Positions 1 through 8,460 of a stretch of 64,000 nucleotides of DNA are shown piece by piece. A model generated the notes under the pieces. That model did no database searches. It saw only the letters and a program-made list of their open reading frames with translations, and was not told where the DNA came from. Origin of the DNA: Oscillospiraceae bacterium (GTDB lineage Bacteria; Bacillota; Clostridia; Oscillospirales; CAG-272); the NCBI GenBank assembly GCA_015064355.1, contig SVSJ01000005.1, positions 1 to 64,000 of the forward strand, given 5' to 3'. Made by a program: the position numbers and the translations under genes. Numbering within the stretch: position 1 is the first letter of the stretch; every line of letters begins with the position of its first letter.

Positions 1-2274
1 CCCTCTGCTCACTTTTCAAGAACACTCAAACTTGTAAGACTTATCCGCACCATGTTTGACAAGGATGAGGATGAAGGTCCCGCAATCGGTCAGCTTGACG
101 ACGGTATCCTCAAGGTTTACGTTGCTGCCACCGGCAAATCCGGTGCCGACGGTACTGCAAAGAATCCTTTTGCAACAATCGAAGCGGCTCGTGACGCTAT
201 CCGCGACGTTAACAAGTCCGATTTTGACGGCATTGACGTTATTGTTAAAAAAGGTACTTACTCCATTAAAGAAGCTATCGTTCTTACCGAAGAAGACAGC
301 GGTACAAATGACTGCCCCATCCGTTACATCGGTGAAGACGGTGCGACCATTGTTGGCGGTGTTTCCTTTACTGCAAAAGATTTCGCTCCCGCAACAGGTA
401 AGGATGCAAAATACTTCCCTGAAGCTGACAAGGTAGTTCAGATCGATCTCGGTCAGTTCGGTTATACACCCGAAGATATTAAAGCTTACCTTTCCAATAG
501 AAGCTATCTCAGAGTTGTTCCCTTCCTTTCCGCTGATGCAAAGAGACAGACACTCTGCCGTTATCCCAACGACGAGTGGATCAACATTGACAGCGCTACT
601 ATGATCGACTACAACGGTAATGAAACTCACTATACCGACAACGACCCTGTTGACGTGCAGTATCAGCCTGACGTGGTTGTTATCGACTACGGTGACGAGC
701 ACATTGAAACCGTAAACGGCTGGACGAGCGAAGGACACAAGTACATCGCAGGTCATCTCCGTTATCTCTGGTGTCACGACCAGACAAACATTCTGGATAT
801 TGATAAGGAAAACGGACTTGTAACAGTCGACTATACCGGTTCTTATGATCCTGTTCCCGGTATGATCATTTACTTCTACAACATTCCCGAAGAGCTTGAT
901 GTTCCCGGTGAATACTATATCAGCGAAGATGCTATTCTCTACTATTACCCCGGCGAGAACTTTGAAACAGCAGTATTCTCTCTTCCTGTTGTTGAAAATA
1001 TTCTCTCTATAGAGGGTGCTGACTACATTACTCTCGAAAGACTCACATTTACATCATCCGAAAATAATGGTATCGTCTTTGAGGATGCAGACTATCTTAC
1101 AATTAAGGACTGTACTGTCTCCTCAATAAAGAAGCAGGCAATCCGCGGTGAAGGTCTTTATCTCACAATTGAAGGCAACCATATTTTCGATATAGGTGAC
1201 TCCGGTATCGTTATTGATAGTGGTGACCTCTACATACCTGAAGATTACAAGAACGTCACAAACGTTAACAACAACTACGTTCACGACTGGTCTATGACAG
1301 CAGTTATTAGCTATGCTATTGACGTATCCGGTATTGGAATCACAGTTGCCCACAACACTCTCTGCGATTCCGGCTCTAAAGCAATCAATACAAATCTGGC
1401 TGTAAACACACTCGTTGAGTATAACTTGGTATTCAACGTACTCCGTACCACAGAAGACTCCGGCGCTCTTGGCGGTGGCGGAGCTTGGAGCAGCGCTCAC
1501 ACAACATACAGATACAACTACATTTACAATTGCGGTCCTACAGAAATTCTTGATAGTATCAAGGCAAAGAACCCTGAATACGATGTAATTGGCGCTGCCG
1601 GATTCTATTTCGATGGTCACGGTTCATTTGTTGACACTTACGGTAACGTAATCGCAAATATCGACGGTAATGGTGTACTTATCAATGGCGGTCGTAACAA
1701 TAGTGTTACCGGAAACCTTATAGTAAACTGCACTCAGGACTATGTTTGGGGTTGTGAGCTTTCGTATGGCGACAAATTCGACGATGATGGCAAGTATATT
1801 CCCGACACTCTCTCAATTCCTGCTTATGTATATCTTGATGAGTTCAAGGCAGTTAACCCTGTGTCTGCAGAGTTTATTCTTGAACTTGATGAGAACACTG
1901 ATCCTTATGATCCTATGGTTAAGGAAGCTCCTGCTCTCAACGTTATCAAGAACAACTGGTGTCACTTCAATAAGGGTAACAGAAATAATCCGTCCCGCGG
2001 TACCGCTCTTTATCATATTGAAGAGTACTTCTGGCGTTACACAAATGAAGGTGATGTTGACGCAAAGCGCGGTGAGCTTTATAGCGATAACAAAAATCAC
2101 ACCGTTTATAACAGCAAGCGTGATGATGTTGATATTAAAAAGCTCATCACAGAGACCGCTGCAGGCGTTATCGAAATTGACTGGGAAACATTCGAAAAGA
2201 TCGGTATCGATCCTACACAGTGGAGTCTTGATGTTGAGCTTCCCGAAAAAACAATAGTTTTTCCTAAAGGATAA
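1..2274 (+). CDS. Secreted right-handed parallel beta-helix repeat protein, copy 1 (5' truncated by window edge); GH141-like layout
   Basis: Frame is open from base 1 (PSAHFSRTLKLVRLIRTMF...), ahead of the listed ATG at 52. VYVAATGKSGADGTAKNPFATIEAARDAIR, GTYSI..EEDSG..CPIRYIGEDGATIVGGV, YFYNIPEELDVPGEYYISED and NNNYVHDW-type coils match the carbohydrate-active beta-helix layout. Homologous to the next two CDSs. Confidence 0.85.
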   Translation, partial: PSAHFSRTLKLVRLIRTMFDKDEDEGPAIGQLDDGILKVYVAATGKSGADGTAKNPFATIEAARDAIRDVNKSDFDGIDVIVKKGTYSIKEAIVLTEEDSGTNDCPIRYIGEDGATIVGGVSFTAKDFAPATGKDAKYFPEADKVVQIDLGQFGYTPEDIKAYLSNRSYLRVVPFLSADAKRQTLCRYPNDEWINIDSATMIDYNGNETHYTDNDPVDVQYQPDVVVIDYGDEHIETVNGWTSEGHKYIAGHLRYLWCHDQTNILDIDKENGLVTVDYTGSYDPVPGMIIYFYNIPEELDVPGEYYISEDAILYYYPGENFETAVFSLPVVENILSIEGADYITLERLTFTSSENNGIVFEDADYLTIKDCTVSSIKKQAIRGEGLYLTIEGNHIFDIGDSGIVIDSGDLYIPEDYKNVTNVNNNYVHDWSMTAVISYAIDVSGIGITVAHNTLCDSGSKAINTNLAVNTLVEYNLVFNVLRTTEDSGALGGGGAWSSAHTTYRYNYIYNCGPTEILDSIKAKNPEYDVIGAAGFYFDGHGSFVDTYGNVIANIDGNGVLINGGRNNSVTGNLIVNCTQDYVWGCELSYGDKFDDDGKYIPDTLSIPAYVYLDEFKAVNPVSAEFILELDENTDPYDPMVKEAPALNVIKNNWCHFNKGNRNNPSRGTALYHIEEYFWRYTNEGDVDAKRGELYSDNKNHTVYNSKRDDVDIKKLITETAAGVIEIDWETFEKIGIDPTQWSLDVELPEKTIVFPKG

Positions 2275-2282
2275 TTGATATT

Positions 2283-2310
2283 AAAAAGAAGACCTACGGG
2301 TCTTCTTTTT
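2283..2310 (+). terminator. Rho-independent terminator after beta-helix copy 1
   Basis: AAAAAGAAGACC-TACG-GGTCTTCTTTTT, perfect 12-bp stem with T-tract. Confidence 0.9.
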
Positions 2311-2368
2311 TTACATTGTGTATAGTTTTATGAGGTTTAATTTTTGCAAGTTGACTAATGCTTTTTCC

Positions 2369-2398
2369 TTGCTTTTCACGGGGTGAGTATGGTATAAT
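2369..2398 (+). promoter_or_regulatory. Sigma-A-like promoter for beta-helix copy 2
   Basis: TTGCTT (2369-2374), 18-bp spacer, TATAAT (2393-2398). Repeated almost unchanged upstream of copy 3. Confidence 0.65.
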
Positions 2399-2434
2399 TA
2401 CATATGTAGATCATTTCTCAAAAGGAGAATTTTT

Positions 2435-4705
2435 ATGAAAAGAATCATCGCACTCGTTCTTGTTCTGTGCATGACGCTTGGAATGGTAGTTACCGTTTCT
2501 GCAGCTCCCGGTGCAGGTTTCTCAAGGACACTCAATCTTGTTCGTCTTATCAGAACAATGTTCGCAAAGGACGAAGAAGACGCCCCCGCAATCGGTCAGC
2601 TTGACAAAGGTATTCTCACAGTTTACGTTTCCGCAAACGGCAAATCCGGTGCTGACGGTACTGCCAAAAATCCCTTTGCAACGATCGAAGCGGCTCGTGA
2701 CGCGATTCGAGACGTAAACAAGTCCGGCCTCAAGGGTATCACTGTTCTCATAAAGAGCGGTGAATATCGCATCAATGACACCATCGTATTTACAGAAGAA
2801 GACAGCGGTACTGAAAAGTGCCCCATTACTTACCTCGGTGAAGACGGCACCATCCTCTGCGGCGGTGTTTCCTTCACAAGCACTGCTTTCAAGAAAGCCG
2901 ACGGTTCACTTGTAGAATACTTCCCGGCCGAAGCAAGAGACAAGATCGTTTCCATTGACCTTAAGGAATATGGTTTCACAGTTGATCAGATTGCAAAGCT
3001 TCTCGCAAAAACCGTAGGCAGCTACCAGGCTAACGCACCCGTTGTTGCTGTTAACGGCAAGAATATGACTCTCGCTCGTTTTCCCAACGATGAATGGATC
3101 GAAATGGAACACGGTCAGTTCTACGATGCAAACGGCAATCCCACACAGTATACAGATAATGACAGACATATTCCTAAGGATCAGCAGGCTCACACAACAC
3201 GCGTTGAATACGGTGATGATTACTTCGAAACTGTAACATCCTGGCACTCCTACGAGGACATTTTCGTTGAGGGACGTTTCACTCACCTTTGGGTACACGA
3301 CAACTCCGAGATCCAGAGTATCAACTACGAAACCGACGAAGTCACCGTTCCCTACTCCGGTGCTTATTTTCCTAATGACGGCGGTCTGCTCTACTTCTAC
3401 AACATTCCCGAAGAGCTTGACATGCCCGGCGAATATATCGTTGACAGAGACTGCATTCTCTACTACTATCCCGAAGAAAATTTTGAAACAGCAAGATTCA
3501 CAATGGCTGTGCTCGACAAGAATATGATCGAGCTCGACTCCGATTATATTACTTTCGACAATCTCACCCTCGAATCCGGCCGCAAGAACGGTATCAACGG
3601 ATCTGTAAACAACGCAACTATCCAGAACTGTATCGTTCGCGACTTTATGGTTACTGGTATTAACATTGTTGGTGGATACAACAACTACATCTACTCCAAT
3701 GAAGTTTACAGCATAGGCGGCACAGGTATCGACATCAACGAAGCAGGCGACAGAGAAACTCTCGCAAAATCCAACACTATCGTTTGTAACAACTACGTTC
3801 ACGATTACGGCTTCGGCGGTATCATTGAATATGCCATCCTTTATTCAGGTTGCGGTGTAACAGTTTGCCACAACGAATGCTGCGACTCCAACACTCTCGC
3901 AATGGACAACAGCGGTCCTTACCACCTCACAGAGTACAACTACATTCACGACATTGGTCAGTTCTTCTCGGACGGTGGTGCAATCGGTTCCGGCGGCAGC
4001 CACAACTACGGTTCCATCTTCAGATACAATTATCTTGAAAACATCGGCACTGCTGAATATCCCACAGTTACCCAGCTCGGAGTTCAGGCATTCACAGTTG
4101 ACTGCGACGCAAACGGTCTGACTATCTACTCCAACATCATTAATAAGATAACAGGTTCAGGCGTAGGTGTCTCCGGAGGACGTGACAACAATGTTCACAA
4201 TAATCTGTTCATCTCATGCGGATTCTACGCTTACTCCCTTGATGCTCGTGATTACAATGATTTCAAGAATGCTGGTGTCGCGGCCACTTGCGGCGTAACC
4301 GAATATCTGTTAAGCGACACTTGGCAGGCTGCCTTCTCCGAACTCAGAGGACTCCACGGTAACTATGATCCTGAAAATCCCCTTGACCCTATGTTCGAAG
4401 GTGCTCCAGGTGGTAACAGATTCGTTGATAACTACGGTTACTTCGACAAGGCTAACAGACTTACAAATTATATCGGTAACTACACCTTCCTCTACTATGA
4501 CGATGAGATCATCAATGCAACAAGTGAGATCTTCGCTATTTCTGCTGAAAACGGCAATATGAAGACTTACAATTCTCGCCGCAACGGTGACATCGTTATT
4601 GCTGACGCTCTTGCAGAAGCTGAGGCAGCAGGCTATCCCATTATGACTGTTGAACAATTTAATCAGATCGGCAGAATCGGTGTTGGCCCCAATGCAAGCA
4701 AATAA
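2435..4705 (+). CDS. Secreted right-handed parallel beta-helix repeat protein, copy 2; GH141-like layout
   Basis: Signal peptide MKRIIALVLVLCMTLGMVVTVSAAP; SD aaaggag; same beta-helix layout as flanking paralogues. Confidence 0.88.
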   Translation: MKRIIALVLVLCMTLGMVVTVSAAPGAGFSRTLNLVRLIRTMFAKDEEDAPAIGQLDKGILTVYVSANGKSGADGTAKNPFATIEAARDAIRDVNKSGLKGITVLIKSGEYRINDTIVFTEEDSGTEKCPITYLGEDGTILCGGVSFTSTAFKKADGSLVEYFPAEARDKIVSIDLKEYGFTVDQIAKLLAKTVGSYQANAPVVAVNGKNMTLARFPNDEWIEMEHGQFYDANGNPTQYTDNDRHIPKDQQAHTTRVEYGDDYFETVTSWHSYEDIFVEGRFTHLWVHDNSEIQSINYETDEVTVPYSGAYFPNDGGLLYFYNIPEELDMPGEYIVDRDCILYYYPEENFETARFTMAVLDKNMIELDSDYITFDNLTLESGRKNGINGSVNNATIQNCIVRDFMVTGINIVGGYNNYIYSNEVYSIGGTGIDINEAGDRETLAKSNTIVCNNYVHDYGFGGIIEYAILYSGCGVTVCHNECCDSNTLAMDNSGPYHLTEYNYIHDIGQFFSDGGAIGSGGSHNYGSIFRYNYLENIGTAEYPTVTQLGVQAFTVDCDANGLTIYSNIINKITGSGVGVSGGRDNNVHNNLFISCGFYAYSLDARDYNDFKNAGVAATCGVTEYLLSDTWQAAFSELRGLHGNYDPENPLDPMFEGAPGGNRFVDNYGYFDKANRLTNYIGNYTFLYYDDEIINATSEIFAISAENGNMKTYNSRRNGDIVIADALAEAEAAGYPIMTVEQFNQIGRIGVGPNASK

Positions 4706-4710
4706 TTGAA

Positions 4711-4740
4711 TTAAAGAAGACCTACGGGTCTTCTTTTTTT
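4711..4740 (+). terminator. Rho-independent terminator after beta-helix copy 2
   Basis: AAAGAAGACC-TACG-GGTCTTCTTTTTTT, same hairpin as at 2283-2310. Confidence 0.9.
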
Positions 4741-4796
4741 GCATTGTGCATAGTTTTATGAGGTTTATTTTTTGCAAGTTGACTAATGCTTTTTCC

Positions 4797-4826
4797 TTGC
4801 TTTTTACGGGGTGAGTATGGTATAAT
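4797..4826 (+). promoter_or_regulatory. Sigma-A-like promoter for beta-helix copy 3
   Basis: TTGCTT (4797-4802), 18-bp spacer, TATAAT (4821-4826). Confidence 0.65.
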
Positions 4827-4862
4827 TACATATGTAAATCATTTCTCAAAAGGAGAATCATT

Positions 4863-7214
4863 ATGAAAAGAATTATTGCACTCGTTCTTGTTCTGTGCAT
4901 GGCGCTTGGAATGGTTGTTTCCGTTTCCGCTGCCCCCTCTGCTCACTTTTCAAGAACACTCAAACTTGTAAGACTTATCCGCACCATGTTTGACAAGGAT
5001 GAGGATGAAGGTCCCGCAATCGGTCAGCTTGACAACGGTATCCTTAAGGTTTACGTTGCTGCCACCGGCAAGAAAGACGCTGACGGTACTGCAAAGAATC
5101 CCTTTGATACCCTCACAGCAGCTCGCGATGCTATTCGTGATCTCGACAAGTCTGACTTTGACGGCATTGACGTTGTTGTCAAGAAAGGCACATATTCCAT
5201 CAATGAAGCTTTCGTTCTCACAGAAGAAGACAGCGGCACAAAGAACTGCCCTATCCGTTACATCGGTGAAGACGGTGTTACAATCGTTGGTGGTGTTTCC
5301 TTTACTGCGGCTGATTTCGCTCCCGCAACAGGTGACGACGTAAAGTACTTCCCCGAAGCTGATAAGATCGTTATGATCGACCTTAAGCAGTTCGGTTATA
5401 CCGCAGAAGATATGGCTAAATATCTCGCAGCTGCCGGATACTTCAAGGCTGTTCCCTTCCTTTCCGCTGACGCTGTAAGACAGACTCTCTGCCGTTACCC
5501 CAACTACGAGTGGATCAACATTGACGACGCTTGGCTCGTTGACTCTTTCGGCAATGAAACACCTTACACAGACAACGACAGCCACATCGCTAAGGAATAC
5601 CAGGCTCACACCATCGTTGTTGAATACGGTGACGATCATTTCGACAGAGTTATGTCCTGGAAGAGTGAAGGTCACAAGTATATCAGCGGACGTCTCCGTT
5701 ACCTCTGGTGCCATGACGATACAGAAATCATTAATATCGACACTGAAAAGGACCAGATCACCGTTAAGTATGTAGGCGCTTACGATCCCGTTCCCGGTAC
5801 AGTTATGTACTTCTACAACATTCCCGAAGAGCTTGACGTTCCCGGCGAATACTACATCAGCGAAGATGCAGTTCTCTACTACTACCCCGGTGAAAACTTT
5901 GAAACTGCGATCTTCTCCTTCCCCGTTGTTGACAACATCGTTAAGATTGAAGGCGCAGATTACATCACACTTGAAAATCTTGTTATGACATCCTCCGAAG
6001 GTGACGGTATCAATTTCCGTGACTCCGATTATCTCACTATTAAGGATTGCTCTGTTTCTTCCATTAAGAATGAAGGTATTGATGGCGAAGGTCTGTTCCT
6101 GACAATTACCGGTAACCACGTTTATGACACCGGTGACAATGGTATCAACATCAGCAGTGGTAACCTTAACAACCCTGAAGATTACAAGAACGAGACCGTT
6201 ATCAGAAACAACTACGTTCATGACTGGTCCGAAACAAGCGTTATCGCTTACTCTATCACAGTTGACGGTATTAACATCACCGTTTCCCACAACACAACCG
6301 GCAACTCCAACTCCAAGGCTATTCACGCCTCTACAGGTGCTAACATCACTATAGAATACAACTATGTATTCAACGTACTCCAGGCTGTTGAAGACTGCGG
6401 AGCCATCTCCGGTGACGGCGGAAAAGGCAACGGTAATATGGTATACAGATACAACTACGTTCACAACGTAGGTCCTACAGCAATTCTCGAAACAATCAGA
6501 GAAAAGAACCCCGACTTCTCTAACGTTGGTTCCGTTGGTTTCTACTATGACGGTGCTTCCTCTTACTTCAACACATACGGTAACGTAATTGCTAACATCG
6601 ACGGTCACGGTTGGCTTTCTAACGCAGGTCGCCACAACTACTTCACAGGTAACCTTATTATCAACTGCTCCAAAGACTACGCTTGGGCAAGTGAATACGG
6701 CTACGGTAACGACGAGTTCGACGATAATGGCAGATATATTCCCAGAAAGACAGGCATCGACTCTCACGTATTCCTTGACGAATTCAAGGCGATCAATCCT
6801 GAGCCCGCACAGCTCCTCCTTGAGGTTGACGAAAACACCGACCCTGAAGATAAGATGGTTAAGGAAACTCCCGCTTACATCGTTATCAAAAACAACTGGT
6901 GCCACTTCAACAAGGGTATCAGAGATAATCCGTCTCGCGGTGTGGCTCTCTACCACGTTGAAGAACAGGTTTGGAGATACTCCAACGCCAGCGATTTCGA
7001 CTGCAAGGTAGGACAGCTTTACAGCGACAACGCAAATGTTTCTCAGTACAACAGCAGACGTAATGACCTTGACGTAACAAAGCTGATCAAGGAAACAGCT
7101 GCCGGCGTTATCGAGATCACTTGGGAACAGTTCGAAAAGATCGGCGTTGATCCCGCACAGTGGAATCTTGACGTTGATCTTCCCGAAAAGACCACTTTCT
7201 TCCCCAAGGGCTAA
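4863..7214 (+). CDS. Secreted right-handed parallel beta-helix repeat protein, copy 3; GH141-like layout
   Basis: Signal peptide MKRIIALVLVLCMALGMVVSVSAAP; highly similar to copy 1 and more distant from copy 2. Confidence 0.88.
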   Translation: MKRIIALVLVLCMALGMVVSVSAAPSAHFSRTLKLVRLIRTMFDKDEDEGPAIGQLDNGILKVYVAATGKKDADGTAKNPFDTLTAARDAIRDLDKSDFDGIDVVVKKGTYSINEAFVLTEEDSGTKNCPIRYIGEDGVTIVGGVSFTAADFAPATGDDVKYFPEADKIVMIDLKQFGYTAEDMAKYLAAAGYFKAVPFLSADAVRQTLCRYPNYEWINIDDAWLVDSFGNETPYTDNDSHIAKEYQAHTIVVEYGDDHFDRVMSWKSEGHKYISGRLRYLWCHDDTEIINIDTEKDQITVKYVGAYDPVPGTVMYFYNIPEELDVPGEYYISEDAVLYYYPGENFETAIFSFPVVDNIVKIEGADYITLENLVMTSSEGDGINFRDSDYLTIKDCSVSSIKNEGIDGEGLFLTITGNHVYDTGDNGINISSGNLNNPEDYKNETVIRNNYVHDWSETSVIAYSITVDGINITVSHNTTGNSNSKAIHASTGANITIEYNYVFNVLQAVEDCGAISGDGGKGNGNMVYRYNYVHNVGPTAILETIREKNPDFSNVGSVGFYYDGASSYFNTYGNVIANIDGHGWLSNAGRHNYFTGNLIINCSKDYAWASEYGYGNDEFDDNGRYIPRKTGIDSHVFLDEFKAINPEPAQLLLEVDENTDPEDKMVKETPAYIVIKNNWCHFNKGIRDNPSRGVALYHVEEQVWRYSNASDFDCKVGQLYSDNANVSQYNSRRNDLDVTKLIKETAAGVIEITWEQFEKIGVDPAQWNLDVDLPEKTTFFPKG

Positions 7215-7227
7215 TAAATCAAAAATT

Positions 7228-7254
7228 AAAGGAGACTTTCGAGTCTCCTTTTTT
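7228..7254 (+). terminator. Rho-independent terminator after beta-helix copy 3
   Basis: AAAGGAGACT-TTCG-AGTCTCCTTT then T-tract. Confidence 0.9.
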
Positions 7255-7268
7255 GTTTAGTTAAATTG

Positions 7269-7300
7269 AAAAGAGCCACCGAATTTTCGATAGCTCTTTT
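7269..7300 (-). terminator. Rho-independent terminator downstream of the DHHW gene
   Basis: AAAAGAGC...GCTCTTTT inverted repeat, just 3' of the minus-strand stop at 7306. Confidence 0.7.
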
Positions 7301-7305
7301 TTTGT

Positions 7306-8448
7306 TTATCTGAGGGTATTGCTGTTATTAAGGATCAGTGTACTGTAAATGAAGAGTACGTCATCAGCGTTTCTGAAATCCACAAGGGGCGCGCCTGTTC
7401 TGTTGTCACGCATGGAACCGAGAAGTGCGCTCTGTACGTAACGAATGTCCACAACGGTGATCTTCTTATATCCCTCAACAAGAAGAGGAGTAAGGCTTGC
7501 GCCAAAGGAATCACGGAACACGACGAGCTCTTTATCGGTGGAAGCTGAAGGATTCTCGATGGTTACAACTGAAAGGTTACCGCCGAGATACATCTCGTAG
7601 GGGTCCTTGCCGAAAGCTCTTTCCATATCGTAGATTGAGATCTGACGCATATTCTGGTGATCGTATACAATGCAATTCTCAAGCATTGCGTTTGTCATAT
7701 AGTACATATCTTCTGCCGGGAGCGGAAGTGCGCTCTGGCCGTAGTAAACGCCATAGAAGGGATTATCAAGGAGTGTCTGGGTATACTTCTCAGAGAGAGG
7801 TGTGCCCATTTCAGCGCCAATTTTCTGTGCTACATCAAGGAGATTTTCCTGCTTCCAGTGAGTGTCTGTCTTGTAGTAATCAGACAACTCAAGCTCTCCT
7901 GTAATGTCTATATAATCCGCAAAGTCCATTTTTTCCTGCATAAGCGCGAACATTTCGCTGTAATCAAGAGCGAGATATCCGTTCTCTGCTGCGAGGAAAT
8001 ACCCCTTATCGGGAACGATGGAGAAGTACACGTTTGCCCCGTGCTGCTTGATGAACTTGTCGTAGATCGCGCCGAACTTGCCTGTAGCGAAGTCCAGGGA
8101 TTCCTCGTTAAGAGGATACTCAAGCTGCGCGGCATATCCGTCTTCCACGTAGATATTGTTGTTATCCATATGTCCGAAAACGTTGAATGCAACGTAGGAT
8201 TTCAGAGTACGGAACTTATCGCGGAGCGGGAACTGATCGAGGCTATAGGACTCAAACAGCTTCATAAATGTCTTATTGCTGTCTTTGTTGAACACGGTTT
8301 CCGCGTTGAATGCGGGGAACTTCGCAAGCTCACGGCGTTCACTGTCGGAGAAATCGTCTGTGGGCTTGAACCAAGCAAAGAGAGTAAGACCGAAAAGGAG
8401 AACTACCATTACGCAGGTAAGAACGATATTTTTTATTTTCTCTGTCAT
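7306..8448 (-). CDS. DHHW family protein (AlgX/AlgJ-like SGNH O-acetylation factor)
   Basis: N-terminal TM; SDSERRELAKFPAF; YYKTDTHWKQENLLDVA (D..H motif); VFRDSFGASL (Ser motif); adjacent to MBOAT. Confidence 0.8.
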   Translation of the reverse strand: MTEKIKNIVLTCVMVVLLFGLTLFAWFKPTDDFSDSERRELAKFPAFNAETVFNKDSNKTFMKLFESYSLDQFPLRDKFRTLKSYVAFNVFGHMDNNNIYVEDGYAAQLEYPLNEESLDFATGKFGAIYDKFIKQHGANVYFSIVPDKGYFLAAENGYLALDYSEMFALMQEKMDFADYIDITGELELSDYYKTDTHWKQENLLDVAQKIGAEMGTPLSEKYTQTLLDNPFYGVYYGQSALPLPAEDMYYMTNAMLENCIVYDHQNMRQISIYDMERAFGKDPYEMYLGGNLSVVTIENPSASTDKELVVFRDSFGASLTPLLVEGYKKITVVDIRYVQSALLGSMRDNRTGAPLVDFRNADDVLFIYSTLILNNSNTLR

Positions 8449-8460
8449 AATGCTACCTCC

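Noticed and set aside
4950-6956. 668-aa minus-strand ORF antisense to beta-helix copy 3 (with similar antisense ORFs at 16-777, 1123-1620 and 2906-3802)
   Set aside because: Frame openness follows from the sense gene's codon bias (few TTA/CTA/TCA codons in the sense frame). The translation is Val/Cys-rich low-complexity sequence with no recognisable domain or RBS.
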